In this document: positions 26,375-34,930 of the stretch, piece by piece
Numbering within the stretch: position 1 is the stretch's first letter
Layout: each line of letters begins with the position of its first letter
From: Halodurantibacterium daqingensis
Lineage (GTDB): Bacteria; Pseudomonadota; Alphaproteobacteria; Rhodobacterales; Rhodobacteraceae
Assembly: GCF_042666235.1 (NCBI RefSeq)
Contig: NZ_JBHTFQ010000006.1
Coordinates: 186,001-250,000, forward strand
DNA: 64,000 bases
Direction of reading: 5' to 3'
Program-made: the position numbers and the translations under genes
The notes under the pieces: model-generated
What the model was told of the DNA's origin: nothing
What the model saw: only the letters and a program-made list of their open reading frames with translations
Database searches by the model: none

Positions 26375-26720
26375 CCACCCGCCGAGGTTCGTCATGATGA
26401 CCGGTGCAGCGGCATCCTGGCCGCAGCTCCGCAGCCCGATGGCGGATCGACGGCCCGAAGCGCGACGCCGAGGGATTTCGGGACGCTGTGAAAGACGGGG
26501 GATATGGCCCCGGATACCGTCCGGACGTCCTGCGGCAGGCCCGCCCTTTGCCCCACGCGCCGCTGGAAGCGCCGCAACCGGATCGCGATCCTGTTCGGCA
26601 GGCTCAAGAACCGGGGCAGAACGCGGCCCTGGGACAGTGCCTGATGGTGTTCGTCTCGGCCCACAGGCGCGATCATGCTGTCTGGCGGCGCGGATCGTCG
26701 GTGCCTGAACCCGGTGCCGG
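26375..26720 (+). pseudogene. Relic of an IS5-family transposase (C-terminal part, several frameshifts)
   Basis: Reading across three frames recovers the familiar C-terminal order of IS5-group (DDE) transposases. The pieces are a GAAASW... stretch after TTCGTCATGATGACCGGTGC at about 26387, ADR (26443), then DAEGFRDAVKDGG (about 26465-26505), PRIPSGR (standing for PCIPGRK), then RRWKRRNRIAILFGRLKN (about 26560-26612), the block just before the catalytic glutamate region, and finally QCLMVFVSA (standing for RCPKVFLSA) near 26640. Shifts between blocks and an internal TGA show that it is inactive. No terminal inverted repeats or target duplication are obvious and the N-terminal half is missing. 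Identification relies on recall of the IS5 consensus. Confidence 0.72.
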
Positions 26721-26802
26721 AAGCTTCCACGGGCGCAACCAGACCCGTCGGAGCGGGGCTGACGTGCGCAAGCCCGCCGGTGTCGAAGCCGGGCCATCAC
26801 GG

Positions 26803-26826
26803 AAAAAGCCCGCCAGGGGCGGGCTT
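26803..26826 (-). terminator. Intrinsic terminator downstream of acpP
   Basis: On the minus strand, AAAGCCCGCCCCTGGCGGGC is followed by TTTTT, a strong GC stem with a U-tract, about 75 bases past the acpP stop. The plus-strand reading also has a short T-run, so the element may act in both directions and end the region carrying the IS relic. Confidence 0.85.
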
Positions 26827-26901
26827 TCGCGGGGTTCCGCAGGCGTCAGTTCCGGCTGCGGTGAGGCAGGCGGGGCCAGCCCGCCGTCATTTCCAGGCCG
26901 G

Positions 26902-27135
26902 TCAGGCGGCTTCCGAGATGAACTTGACCGCGTCGCCGAAGGTCTGGATGGTTTCGGCGGCGTCATCGGGGATCTCGATCCCGAACTCTTCCTCGAAGGC
27001 CATGACCAGCTCGACCGTGTCGAGGCTGTCGGCGCCCAGATCGTCGATGAAGGACGCGTTTTCCGTGACCTTGTCCTCTTCGACGCCGAGATGTTCGACG
27101 ACGATCTTCTTAACGCGATCAGCGATATCGCTCAT
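26902..27135 (-). CDS. acpP: Acyl carrier protein
   Basis: A highly acidic 77-residue protein, the standard length, with the phosphopantetheine attachment serine at residue 37 in GADSLDTVELV. It carries growing acyl chains in type II fatty-acid synthesis. Two ATGs are in frame; the second (MSDIADRV) is chosen because GAGGA lies six bases upstream of it and directly abuts the first. It is downstream of fabG and fabD on the same strand but has its own probable promoter and terminator, as expected for one of the most abundant cell proteins. Confidence 0.98.
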   Translation of the reverse strand: MSDIADRVKKIVVEHLGVEEDKVTENASFIDDLGADSLDTVELVMAFEEEFGIEIPDDAAETIQTFGDAVKFISEAA

Positions 27136-27269
27136 GTTCATTCCTCATTCGTTTCGCGGGAGGCATCCCGTCTTACTTGTCCTTGCCCCTCGGGGCGGTT
27201 CAGAGCCCGCCCCATGCGGAAACAAGGCCACGACCAGCACGGGCAACGCCCCCGGCTCAATCAGCGCCG

Positions 27270-27297
27270 CCTATAGCACAGTCTTAACCAGAGGCAA
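27270..27297 (-). promoter_or_regulatory. Probable promoter of acpP
   Basis: On the minus strand TTGCCT (27297-27292), a 16-base spacer and TATAGG (27275-27270) resemble a housekeeping sigma promoter about 135 bases upstream of the acpP start. The surrounding 60 bases are noticeably less GC-rich than the rest of the window. Spacing one short of the optimum. Confidence 0.5.
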
Positions 27298-27327
27298 ACG
27301 CTTTCAACCGGGGGAATCCCCCTTGGG

Positions 27328-28065
27328 TCAGATCATGGCCATACCGCCGTTCACATGCAAGGTGGCACCTGTCACATAGGCGGCCTCGGGGCTGGAAAGA
27401 TAGAGCACCGCGGCCGCGATCTCGCCCGGCGCGCCCATGCGGCCGGCGGGGATCTGGGTCAGGATCCTGCCCTTCTGGTCATCGTTCAGCTTGTCGGTCA
27501 TTGCGGTCGCGATGAAGCCCGGTGCGACGGCGTTTACCGTGATTCCCCGGCTTGCCACCTCGTAGGCGAGGCTTTTCGACATGCCGACCACCCCGGCCTT
27601 GGCAGCGGCATAATTGCCCTGCCCCGGGTTGCCCGTGGCACCCACGACCGACGAGATGTTGACGATCCGCCCCCAGCGCGCCTTCATCATCCCGCGCAGC
27701 ACGCCGCGGCACAGGCGGAAGGTCGCCGTCAGGTTCACGTCGATCACGCTTTGCCATTCCTCGTCGGACATGCGCATGAACAGGTTGTCGCGGGTGATGC
27801 CGGCGTTGTTCACCAGCACATCGACCGAGCCCATCGCCTCGGCCGCCTGTTTCGGCAGCGCCTCGACCGAGGCCGCATCCGACAGGTCGCAGGCGATCAC
27901 ATGGGCGCGGCCGCCCAGTTCGGCCGCCAGTTCCTGAAGCGGGGCGGTGCGGGTGCCCGAAAGCGCGACCGTGGCCCCCGCGCCATGCAGCGCGCGGGCA
28001 ATCTCGGCCCCGATCCCGCCCGAGGCGCCGGTGATGAGGGCGTTCTTGCCGGTAAGGTCGAACAT
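27328..28065 (-). CDS. fabG: 3-oxoacyl-[acyl-carrier-protein] reductase
   Basis: A 245-residue short-chain dehydrogenase that reduces beta-ketoacyl-ACP with NADPH. Seen directly: the nucleotide-binding GASGGIG near residue 13, NNAG near residue 86, and the Ser-Tyr-Lys active site (SSV...NYAAAKAG near residue 151). The C-terminus VTGATLHVNGGMAMI is diagnostic for FabG. The start MFDLTGKNALITG is preceded by AGGAG seven bases upstream; the frame continues further left without support. It follows fabD after 25 bases and precedes acpP by 192 bases. Confidence 0.98.
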   Translation of the reverse strand: MFDLTGKNALITGASGGIGAEIARALHGAGATVALSGTRTAPLQELAAELGGRAHVIACDLSDAASVEALPKQAAEAMGSVDVLVNNAGITRDNLFMRMSDEEWQSVIDVNLTATFRLCRGVLRGMMKARWGRIVNISSVVGATGNPGQGNYAAAKAGVVGMSKSLAYEVASRGITVNAVAPGFIATAMTDKLNDDQKGRILTQIPAGRMGAPGEIAAAVLYLSSPEAAYVTGATLHVNGGMAMI

Positions 28066-28090
28066 GGGAAAACTCCTGTTGTTGGGGCCT

Positions 28091-29020
28091 TCAGCCAAGG
28101 GCTGCGGCCAGATCCTCGGGGGTGCCGATCGTGCGGGTGGCCGCGTCTTTCGCGATGCGCTTGACCATCCCCGAAAGCGCCTTTCCGGCACCGACCTCCC
28201 AGAACTCGGTCACGCCGGCCGCCGCCATGAAGGCCACGGATTCGCGCCAGCGGACCGATCCGGTGACCTGTTCGACCAGAAGCGCACGGATGGTTTCGGG
28301 ATCGGTGACCGCCGCGGCGCGCACATTGGCGACCAGCGGCACGACGGGCGCGTGAATGGTGACGCCGGCCAGCGCCTCGGCCATCGCCTCGGCGGCGGGC
28401 TGCATCAGCGCGCAGTGGAAGGGCGCCGAAACCGGCAGCAACAGCGCGCGCTTCGCCCCCCTGGCCTTGGCAATGTCCAGCGCGCGTTCCACCGCCTCGC
28501 GGTGGCCCGAAACCACGACCTGCGCGGGATCGTTGTCATTGGCAGCCTGGCACACCTGGCCCTGCGCCGCCTCGGCGGCAACTTGGGCCGCCGCGTCGAA
28601 ATCAAGCCCGAGCAGTGCCGCCATCGCGCCCTGACCCACCGGCACCGCCTCTTGCATCGCGCGGCCGCGGATGCGCAGCAGGCGGGCGGTATCGGCAAGG
28701 CTCAGCGCCCCGGCGGCGGCGAGCGCGGAATACTCGCCCAGGCTGTGGCCCGCGACAAAGGCCGCATCGGTCACCGCGATCCCTTCAGCCTCAAGCGCGC
28801 GCATCGCGGCGATCGAGGTCGCCATCAGCGCCGGCTGGGCATTGGCGGTCAGGGTCAGATCCTCGGCCGACCCCTCCCAGATCAGCGCCGAGAGCTTTTC
28901 GCCCAGTGCCTCGTCCACCTCGTCGAACACCGCCTGCGCCGCGGGATAGGCCGCGGCAAGTGCCCGCCCCATGCCTACGGTCTGCGCCCCCTGGCCGGGA
29001 AAGATATATGCGCGGCTCAT
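28091..29020 (-). CDS. fabD: Malonyl-CoA:ACP transacylase
   Basis: The 309-residue product opens AYIFPGQGAQTVGMG, and has the nucleophile motif GHSLGEYSALAAAG (active-site serine near residue 92) and the second-half QVTGSVRW...FWEVGAGKALSGMVKRI block of FabD. It transfers malonyl from CoA to the acyl carrier protein to start fatty-acid elongation. It is the first gene of the fabD-fabG unit, with acpP following. The upstream 163 bases separate it from a divergent membrane gene. Confidence 0.98.
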   Translation of the reverse strand: MSRAYIFPGQGAQTVGMGRALAAAYPAAQAVFDEVDEALGEKLSALIWEGSAEDLTLTANAQPALMATSIAAMRALEAEGIAVTDAAFVAGHSLGEYSALAAAGALSLADTARLLRIRGRAMQEAVPVGQGAMAALLGLDFDAAAQVAAEAAQGQVCQAANDNDPAQVVVSGHREAVERALDIAKARGAKRALLLPVSAPFHCALMQPAAEAMAEALAGVTIHAPVVPLVANVRAAAVTDPETIRALLVEQVTGSVRWRESVAFMAAAGVTEFWEVGAGKALSGMVKRIAKDAATRTIGTPEDLAAALG

Positions 29021-29183
29021 CCAGTCCTCCGTTTCAGCTTTGCCCCTCGTCTAGCGGCTGGGCGCGCGCGGTGCAATCTTGACCGCACCGGCCGGGCCAT
29101 TGCACAGCCACTGTGCATGGAGGGGCGTTCTACGCCGGCGCCGCTTGGGCTAAACTCGGGCGGACCTCAGCAGGATGATCCCC

Positions 29184-30383
29184 ATGGCCACGATGAGCCT
29201 TGCCAATACCCGCACCGATTTCGGCGCCGTCGCCAGGACCCTTCACTGGATGACGGCCCTCCTGATCCTCACCGCCCTGCCGCTGGGCCTGGTGGCCGAA
29301 CGCTGGCCGATGGCGACCGAGGCCGAGCTTGCGGCCAAGGTGACGCTGTTTTCCCTGCACAAGACCCTGGGCGTTGTGGCCTTCCTGATCGCACTGGCGC
29401 GCATACTCTGGGCGCTGGTGCAGCCCCGGCCGGTGCCGCTGCATCCGGAGCGCCGGGCCGAGACCTTTCTGGCCGATACGGTGCATTGGGCGCTGTATCT
29501 GTCGATGCTGCTGGCCCCGCTGACAGGCTGGGTGCATCATGCGGCAACGACCGGCTTTGCGCCGATCTGGTGGCCCTTCGGTCAGCGCCTGCCCTTCGTT
29601 CCGGTGGATGAGGGGCTGGCCCATCTGGCTGGCGGGCTGCACGGTGTCTTTGTCTATGTGCTGCTGGGGGCGATCCTGCTGCATGTGGCGGGGGCGCTGA
29701 AGCACCATCTGGTGGACCGCGACGACACGCTGCGGCGCATGCTGCCAGGACGGCGCGCCACTCCGGCCCGCACGGCGGCCCCGGTCCGGCATGGGCTGGT
29801 GCCTGCGGTGGCGGCGCTGGCGCTCTATGGGCTTGCGACGGCGGGCGCGCTGGCACTGATGCGCGATACGGCGCCGGCCAGCGTGCTGGGCCCGGTCGAG
29901 ACCGGCTGGCAGGTCGAGGAAGGGACGCTGGCGATCACCATCCGCCAGATGGGCGCCGAGGTTGCGGGCCGTTTCGAGACCTGGACCGCCGCGATCGCCT
30001 TCGACGAAACGCCGGAGGCGGGTAGCCACGGCCGCGTCGAGGTGGACATCGCGATCGAGAGCCTGCGGCTCGGCTCGGTCACCGCGCAGGCGATGGGGGC
30101 GGATTTCTTCGACGCGGCCAACCACCCCACCGCACGGTTCGAGGCCGAGATCCTGCCCGAGGGCGAGGCCTATCTGGCCCGGGGCACGCTGACCCTTCGC
30201 GGCGTGACGCTGCCGATGGACCTGCCCTTCACCTTGCAGATCGATGGCGACCGGGCGGTGATGGAAGCCACGGCCACGCTTGACCGTCTTGCCTTCGGCA
30301 TCGGCGCCAGCCAGCCGGGCGAAGGCACCCTGGGCCATGGCGTGACCGTCGATGTGGCCCTGACCGCCCGGCGGCTTCGCTGA
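29184..30383 (+). CDS. Cytochrome b561 - YceI fusion protein
   Basis: A 399-residue two-domain protein. The N-terminal part (about residues 10-185) is a four-helix cytochrome b561-type membrane domain with heme-ligand histidines in RTLHWMTALLI, SLHKTLGVVAF, TGWVHHAAT and LLHVAGALKHH. After a linker and a further hydrophobic segment (about 202-222), the C-terminal part (about 235-399) is a YceI-like lipocalin fold domain (GTLAITIRQMGAEVAGRFETWTAAIAF...). YceI homologues bind isoprenoids such as polyprenyl quinone analogues, so the fusion could pass electrons between a periplasmic lipid and the membrane; that is inference. The ATG at 29184 has AGGA eight bases upstream; the ATG at 29175 overlaps that site. 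Confidence 0.9.
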   Translation: MATMSLANTRTDFGAVARTLHWMTALLILTALPLGLVAERWPMATEAELAAKVTLFSLHKTLGVVAFLIALARILWALVQPRPVPLHPERRAETFLADTVHWALYLSMLLAPLTGWVHHAATTGFAPIWWPFGQRLPFVPVDEGLAHLAGGLHGVFVYVLLGAILLHVAGALKHHLVDRDDTLRRMLPGRRATPARTAAPVRHGLVPAVAALALYGLATAGALALMRDTAPASVLGPVETGWQVEEGTLAITIRQMGAEVAGRFETWTAAIAFDETPEAGSHGRVEVDIAIESLRLGSVTAQAMGADFFDAANHPTARFEAEILPEGEAYLARGTLTLRGVTLPMDLPFTLQIDGDRAVMEATATLDRLAFGIGASQPGEGTLGHGVTVDVALTARRLR

Positions 30384-30576
30384 GCCGGGCGGCACCTGCG
30401 GCAAGGCCTGGGGCTGCGCGGGGCGGCTGCACCGATATGCTTTCCGCCCGCCGCGGCCCCGGGAAACCCGGAGGAGATGCCGCACATCACCGGCGCATAT
30501 CACCGGCCCATCCGGCAGATGCGAAGCGGTCGCGCAGCACGCCCGCGCGGGCTGGCGCTGCGGCGACGCGCCCGCC

Positions 30577-31407
30577 TCAGGGGCCTGCGGCAGGATCCCG
30601 GGGCGGTTCTCCGGCACCCTCGTAATGGCTGGCGATCGCCGCGCGCGCCTCGGCGGGCAGGTCTGCCATCCGCAGAAGATAGCTGTGAATCGAAAACACC
30701 ACTGCGCCTGTCCGCGGCAGGCGCAGCAGGCACTGACGTTCGCTGCGCAGATAGGGCATCGGGCCCGGCGGGCGCGGCCGGCCCTCGGCCTCGCGTTGCG
30801 GGGCGTGCAGGGTCGGGTCGGCGCAGGGCAGCACATTGGCGCGCCACAGGGGGCGGTCGGGGTGAATGCCATCGAAAAGCCGCTGCACCCGCCGCGCGAT
30901 CTCGGCATCATATTCGGGCACCGGCACATGGATGGCGGTCAGCGGGCGCAGGAACTTCTCGGCCAGGGTCCAGCGCGAGGGAAAACAGAGGATCGCCCCG
31001 GTCAGCACATGTTCGTCCGCCTCCTTCTGAAGGATGCAGAAATCTTCCTGACAAAGCCGGCCAAGGGTCAGAAGCGGCGCGCGGCGATCCAGCGGCACGC
31101 ACAGGCCATCGGGGCGGGTAATGGCATCGCCCAGGCTGAAGCCAAGCGCCGGCAGATGCGACAGCACAAGGTCCAGAAGCTCCTCGGCCGCGGCCTCGGC
31201 GATGGGGGCAAGGGCATGGACGGGCGCGCGGCCTGCGATCAGCACATCGCGCAGCGCCATCTGGCCGGCATAGGCCTCGTCCACCGCCAGCCAGTCGGCA
31301 GGATCAAGCGGCTGGATGCCCGGAAGGCGGCGGGTATGGGGCGCAGCCCAGGGCGCGACGGGAAGCCGTGTGTGAAACACAGGATCCATCGCGCCCGCGC
31401 CCGTCAT
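30577..31407 (-). CDS. DUF3445 protein, heme-dependent oxidative N-demethylase-like
   Basis: The 276-residue protein matches the DUF3445 family, which includes the heme-dependent oxidative N-demethylase alpha subunit acting on dimethylamine in some bacteria. Recognisable blocks: LCQEDFCILQK, HVLTGAILCFPSRWTLAEKFLRPLTAIHVPVPEYD, RVQRLFDGI...RANVL and YLRSERQCLLRLPRTGAVVFSIHSY near the C-terminus. The start overlaps the der stop by four bases (ATGA); MDPVF at 31389 is a possible later start. No partner subunits for amine demethylation are nearby, so the substrate here is unknown. It converges on the b561-YceI gene with a 193-base gap. Confidence 0.85.
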   Translation of the reverse strand: MTGAGAMDPVFHTRLPVAPWAAPHTRRLPGIQPLDPADWLAVDEAYAGQMALRDVLIAGRAPVHALAPIAEAAAEELLDLVLSHLPALGFSLGDAITRPDGLCVPLDRRAPLLTLGRLCQEDFCILQKEADEHVLTGAILCFPSRWTLAEKFLRPLTAIHVPVPEYDAEIARRVQRLFDGIHPDRPLWRANVLPCADPTLHAPQREAEGRPRPPGPMPYLRSERQCLLRLPRTGAVVFSIHSYLLRMADLPAEARAAIASHYEGAGEPPRDPAAGP

Positions 31408-32858
31408 TTCAGCGGCGGCTTGCCCAGGTGCTTGCGCAGCCGCGAGGGCGTGGACTTCTTGCGGTCCTTGTAGGGGTTCTGGTCGGACTGGCTGCGCAGC
31501 GTCATGCGGATGGGCGTGCCCGGCATGTCGAAGGCATCGCGCAGCCCGTTCACCAGATAGCGCGTATAGCTGTCGGGCAGCTTTTCGGGATGCGAACACA
31601 TCACCACGAAGCCCGGCGGACGGGTCTTGACCTGGGTCATGTAGCGCAGCTTGACACGGCGCCCGCCCGGCGCGGGGGGCGGATGCGCCTCGGTCATCGC
31701 GCCCAGCCACTGGTTCAGCTTGGCGGTGGTGATGCGGCGGTTCCAGACCTCATGCGCCTTCATCACCGCCTTGTGCAGCCGGTCAAGCCCCCGCCCGGTC
31801 ATGGCTGAAACCGTGACCATGGGCGCGCCGCGCAGCTGCGGCAGCAGGCGTTCGAACATCTCGCGCAGTTCGGCCAGCTTTTCCTGCTTGGCCTCTTCCA
31901 GATCCCATTTGTTGACGGCGATCACCACCGCGCGGCCTTCGGTTTCCGCGAAATCGGCGATGCGCAGGTCCTGCTGCTCGAACGGGATCTCCACGTCCAG
32001 AAGCACGATCACCACCTCGGCAAAGCGCACCGCCCGCAGCCCGTCCGAGACCGAGAGCTTTTCGAGCTTGTCCTGCACCTTGGCGCGCTTGCGCATGCCG
32101 GCCGTGTCGAAGATCCGGACGGGCGTGCCTTCCCAGTCGGTGCGCAGCGAAATGGCATCCCGGGTGATCCCGGCCTCGGGGCCGGTCAGCAGCCGGTCCT
32201 GGCCGATGATCCTGTTGATGAGCGTCGATTTCCCCGCGTTGGGCCGGCCGATCACCGCAATCTGCAACGGCTTGGCCTGGGTGGGCACGCGCGGCCCGTC
32301 CTCGTCGCCCTCGGCCACATCGACATCGGTTTCGGGCGCGGTGTCGGCGGCGCGTTCGTCGAAGGCATCGGCAAGGGGGCGCAGACGCTGGTAAAGCTCC
32401 TCCATCCCCTCGCCATGCTCGGCCGACAGCGGCACCGGCTCGCCCAGACCCAGCGAATAGGCCTCGAGCATCCCGGCCTCGCCGGCGCGGCCCTCGGCCT
32501 TGTTTGCCGCAAGGATCACATGCGCGTTCTTGCGGCGCAGGATCTCGGCAAAGATCTGATCGGTGGGCAGGACGCCGGCACGCGCATCCACCAGGAACAG
32601 GCAGACATCGGCCATTTCCACCGCACGTTCGGTGAGGCGGCGCATCCGGCCCTGCAGGCTGTCGTCGGTCGCATCCTCCAGCCCCGCCGTGTCGATCACG
32701 GTAAAGCGCAGGTCGCCCAGCCGCGCGGCGCCTTCGCGCAGATCGCGCGTCACGCCGGGCTGGTCATCGACCAGCGCCAGCTTCTTGCCGACCAGACGGT
32801 TGAACAGGGTCGATTTGCCCACATTGGGCCGCCCGACAATGGCAAGGGTAAAGCTCAT
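31404..32858 (-). CDS. der: Ribosome biogenesis GTPase Der
   Basis: A 484-residue protein with two tandem GTPase domains and a C-terminal KH-like domain, the unmistakable EngA/Der layout. First G domain: GRPNVGKST near residue 8, DTAG near 56, ANKAE near 119. Second: GRPNAGKST near 205, DTAGMRKRAKVQDK near 250, VNKWD near 318. It helps assemble the 50S subunit and is essential in most bacteria. The start MSFTLAIVG follows GGAGG at five bases. An acidic linker separates the domains. It lies in a bamB-der order common in proteobacteria, with the DUF3445 gene overlapping its end. Confidence 0.98.
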   Translation of the reverse strand: MSFTLAIVGRPNVGKSTLFNRLVGKKLALVDDQPGVTRDLREGAARLGDLRFTVIDTAGLEDATDDSLQGRMRRLTERAVEMADVCLFLVDARAGVLPTDQIFAEILRRKNAHVILAANKAEGRAGEAGMLEAYSLGLGEPVPLSAEHGEGMEELYQRLRPLADAFDERAADTAPETDVDVAEGDEDGPRVPTQAKPLQIAVIGRPNAGKSTLINRIIGQDRLLTGPEAGITRDAISLRTDWEGTPVRIFDTAGMRKRAKVQDKLEKLSVSDGLRAVRFAEVVIVLLDVEIPFEQQDLRIADFAETEGRAVVIAVNKWDLEEAKQEKLAELREMFERLLPQLRGAPMVTVSAMTGRGLDRLHKAVMKAHEVWNRRITTAKLNQWLGAMTEAHPPPAPGGRRVKLRYMTQVKTRPPGFVVMCSHPEKLPDSYTRYLVNGLRDAFDMPGTPIRMTLRSQSDQNPYKDRKKSTPSRLRKHLGKPPLK

Positions 32859-32904
32859 CACGCCCTCCAAAGGGTTAAGCGGTTGCCCTTACACCGGTTC
32901 GGCC

Positions 32905-34212
32905 TCAGCGGAAAGCGTGAAGCTGACCGTTGCCGCCCACGACATACATCGTGCCGTTCACGACCACCGGATTGGCCGCGGCGCCGCCCGGGATCGCCAC
33001 TTCGGTCACCAGACCGCCGGCGACGGGATCGAAGGCGCGCAGCATCCCGTCATTGCCCGCCAGCCACAGCCGCCCGCCGGCCAGGACCGGGCCGTAATGG
33101 GCCACGATCTCGTTCCGGCGGCGTTCGCGCGTGTCGGTGAAATAGGGCAGATCGGCCGCCCAGATCCGCGCCCCGCTGCTGGCGTCAAGCCGGACCAGCT
33201 GGCCTTCGTCCGACACAAGGAACAGTGAATCCCCGGCCGGCCAGACCGGCCCGTAGGCCCCTTCGCGCGCCGCCCAGCGTTGCGCGCCGGTGGCAAGATC
33301 CAGCGCCATGACGCGGCCCGAGGCATTGCCGACAAAGACCGTCTCGCCCTGCACGACCGGATCGCCGGTGATGTCGGTCACCCCCGCCCAGGCGCGGCCC
33401 GGGCGGCTGCCGGCCACCGTCGTGCCCCAAAGCCGGCTGCCGCTGTTGCGCAGCACCGCCACCAGTTCGCCGCTGGAATAGGGCAGCAGCGCCACGCGGT
33501 CGGTGACCGCAGGTGCCGGGCCCCCGACAAAGGCCGCCGTGGTCGGCGTGCCCGAAAGCTGCCAGCGTTCGCGGCCATTGGCGGCATCCAGCGCCCAGGC
33601 GGTGTTGTCAGCCGCCACGACATAGACCGTTCCGCCCGCGATCGTCGGCGCGGCGGTCACCGGCGCGGCAAAACGCTGCGTCCAGATCTCGGCGCCCGTG
33701 GCCGGATCAAGCGCGACAAGGCGGCCATAGCCGGTGGTGACGTAAAGCCGCCCCTCGCCATAGGCCAGCGCCCCGCCCGAAGCCCGGGGCGTGCGTTCGC
33801 CGGGCGGCGTCAGATCGCGCGACCAGAGTGTGCTGCCATCCAGCCCCGTCGCGGTGACGGTGGCGCGGGCATCAAGGGTAAAGACGCGGTTCGCGGCCAC
33901 GACCGGATCGGCGGTGATGCGGAACTGCCGCCCCTCACCGGTGCCGATCGGCGCCGACCAGTAAAGCTGCGGCACCGCCGCGAAGGCCGGATGCTGAAGG
34001 CGGTGGGTGGCACTGCCGCCCCGCTGCGGCCATTCGGCATGGTTGACCTGCGCCGCCAGCGCGATCGGGCGCGCCACGTTCACCTCGGACAGCCGGACCT
34101 CCTGCCCGTCGCGCAGGGCAAGGCGTTCGCCGGGAAGAATGACTTCGGGTTCGCTGCAGGCGGTCAGTGTTGCCAGACCAGCCAGAGCCCCCAGGATATG
34201 GATCCGCTTCAC
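32905..34212 (-). CDS. bamB: Outer-membrane assembly lipoprotein BamB-like beta-propeller
   Basis: A protein of about 435 residues with a lipoprotein signal (RIHILGALAGLATLTAC; acylated cysteine near residue 19) followed by a PQQ-type eight-bladed propeller, seen as repeated blocks such as ATGAEIWTQRF, ANGRERWQLSG, ATGAQRWAAREG and SSGARIWAADL. BamB scaffolds BamA in the outer-membrane protein insertion machine. No ATG is near the signal peptide; a GTG start (VKRIH...) is used. The ATG at 34311 would overlap the preceding TPR gene and disrupt the signal. Context with the YfgM-like gene upstream and der downstream matches the conserved yfgM-bamB-der cluster. Confidence 0.92.
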   Translation of the reverse strand: MKRIHILGALAGLATLTACSEPEVILPGERLALRDGQEVRLSEVNVARPIALAAQVNHAEWPQRGGSATHRLQHPAFAAVPQLYWSAPIGTGEGRQFRITADPVVAANRVFTLDARATVTATGLDGSTLWSRDLTPPGERTPRASGGALAYGEGRLYVTTGYGRLVALDPATGAEIWTQRFAAPVTAAPTIAGGTVYVVAADNTAWALDAANGRERWQLSGTPTTAAFVGGPAPAVTDRVALLPYSSGELVAVLRNSGSRLWGTTVAGSRPGRAWAGVTDITGDPVVQGETVFVGNASGRVMALDLATGAQRWAAREGAYGPVWPAGDSLFLVSDEGQLVRLDASSGARIWAADLPYFTDTRERRRNEIVAHYGPVLAGGRLWLAGNDGMLRAFDPVAGGLVTEVAIPGGAAANPVVVNGTMYVVGGNGQLHAFR

Positions 34213-34273
34213 CTTGCCTGTCCCTTCTTCAAGGCCCGGTCCATTGGCCGGGTGTTTTTGACTGCGCGCGGCC

Positions 34274-34930
34274 TCAGCCCGCAGCTTCGGGGTTTTCCCC
34301 CAGAACGACAATCAGCTGCATCGCGCGCCGGCGCAAGTTCGCCGTCAGGCCGGGCTCCTGCAGCACGTCGCGCAGAAGCGCGATGGCCGCATCGGTGTCG
34401 CCGGCCTCGATCCGCAACAGCGCCAGCTGTTCAAGCGCAAGCGGTCGGAACGGCTGCCCGGCCTGCGCAAGCCCCTGAAGCGCGGCTTCCCGCTCCTCGG
34501 CCGGCAGGTCCGCCCCGCCCAGCACCACGCGTTTCAGCATGGCGAGCTGGCGATAGCTTGCCGGCAGCGCGCCATCCGCGGCCACGGCATCGAGCGCGGC
34601 AAGCGCGGCGGCACTGTCGCCTGCCGCCATCGCCTCGGATGCCTGCAGAAGGGCGACCACGCCGCCCTGCGCACCCGTGGTCGGCACCTCGGCCAGCGCC
34701 TCGCGCCGGGCGTCGGGGGTTTCATGCAGAAGGGCGGCCAGAACCGAGTCTCCGAATGCCTCGGCCGCGGCGCGGTTCTGCGCCTTTTGCCATTCGTTCC
34801 AGGCGGCGGCCCCCACCAGCACCAGAATCAGCAGCACCGCAATCCAGCCATAGCGACGCAGGTAGCCGAACAGACGCTCGCGCCGGACCTCTTCGGTCAC
34901 CTCGTCGATGAAACTTTCCGAATTGCTCAC
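34274..34930 (-). CDS. YfgM-like tetratricopeptide membrane protein
   Basis: The 218-residue protein has a short cytoplasmic N-terminus, one transmembrane helix (WIAVLLILVLVGAAAWNEW, about residues 30-48) and a periplasmic helical-repeat region ending GDTDAAIALLRDVLQEPGL. This is the YfgM/TPR_21 layout: E. coli YfgM interacts with the SecYEG translocon and the chaperone PpiD. Its place directly upstream of bamB and der is conserved. It is probably the first gene of a TPR-bamB-der-DUF3445 operon. Confidence 0.88.
   Translation of the reverse strand: MSNSESFIDEVTEEVRRERLFGYLRRYGWIAVLLILVLVGAAAWNEWQKAQNRAAAEAFGDSVLAALLHETPDARREALAEVPTTGAQGGVVALLQASEAMAAGDSAAALAALDAVAADGALPASYRQLAMLKRVVLGGADLPAEEREAALQGLAQAGQPFRPLALEQLALLRIEAGDTDAAIALLRDVLQEPGLTANLRRRAMQLIVVLGENPEAAG

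Noticed and set aside
26404..27276. 290-residue plus-strand frame spanning the IS relic and acpP
   Set aside because: It only captures one of three frames of the transposase relic and then runs antisense through acpP.
27310..27327. GGGGG-ATT-CCCCC hairpin just after the fabG stop as a terminator
   Set aside because: Five-base stem with a three-base loop and no T-tract after it; too weak to call.
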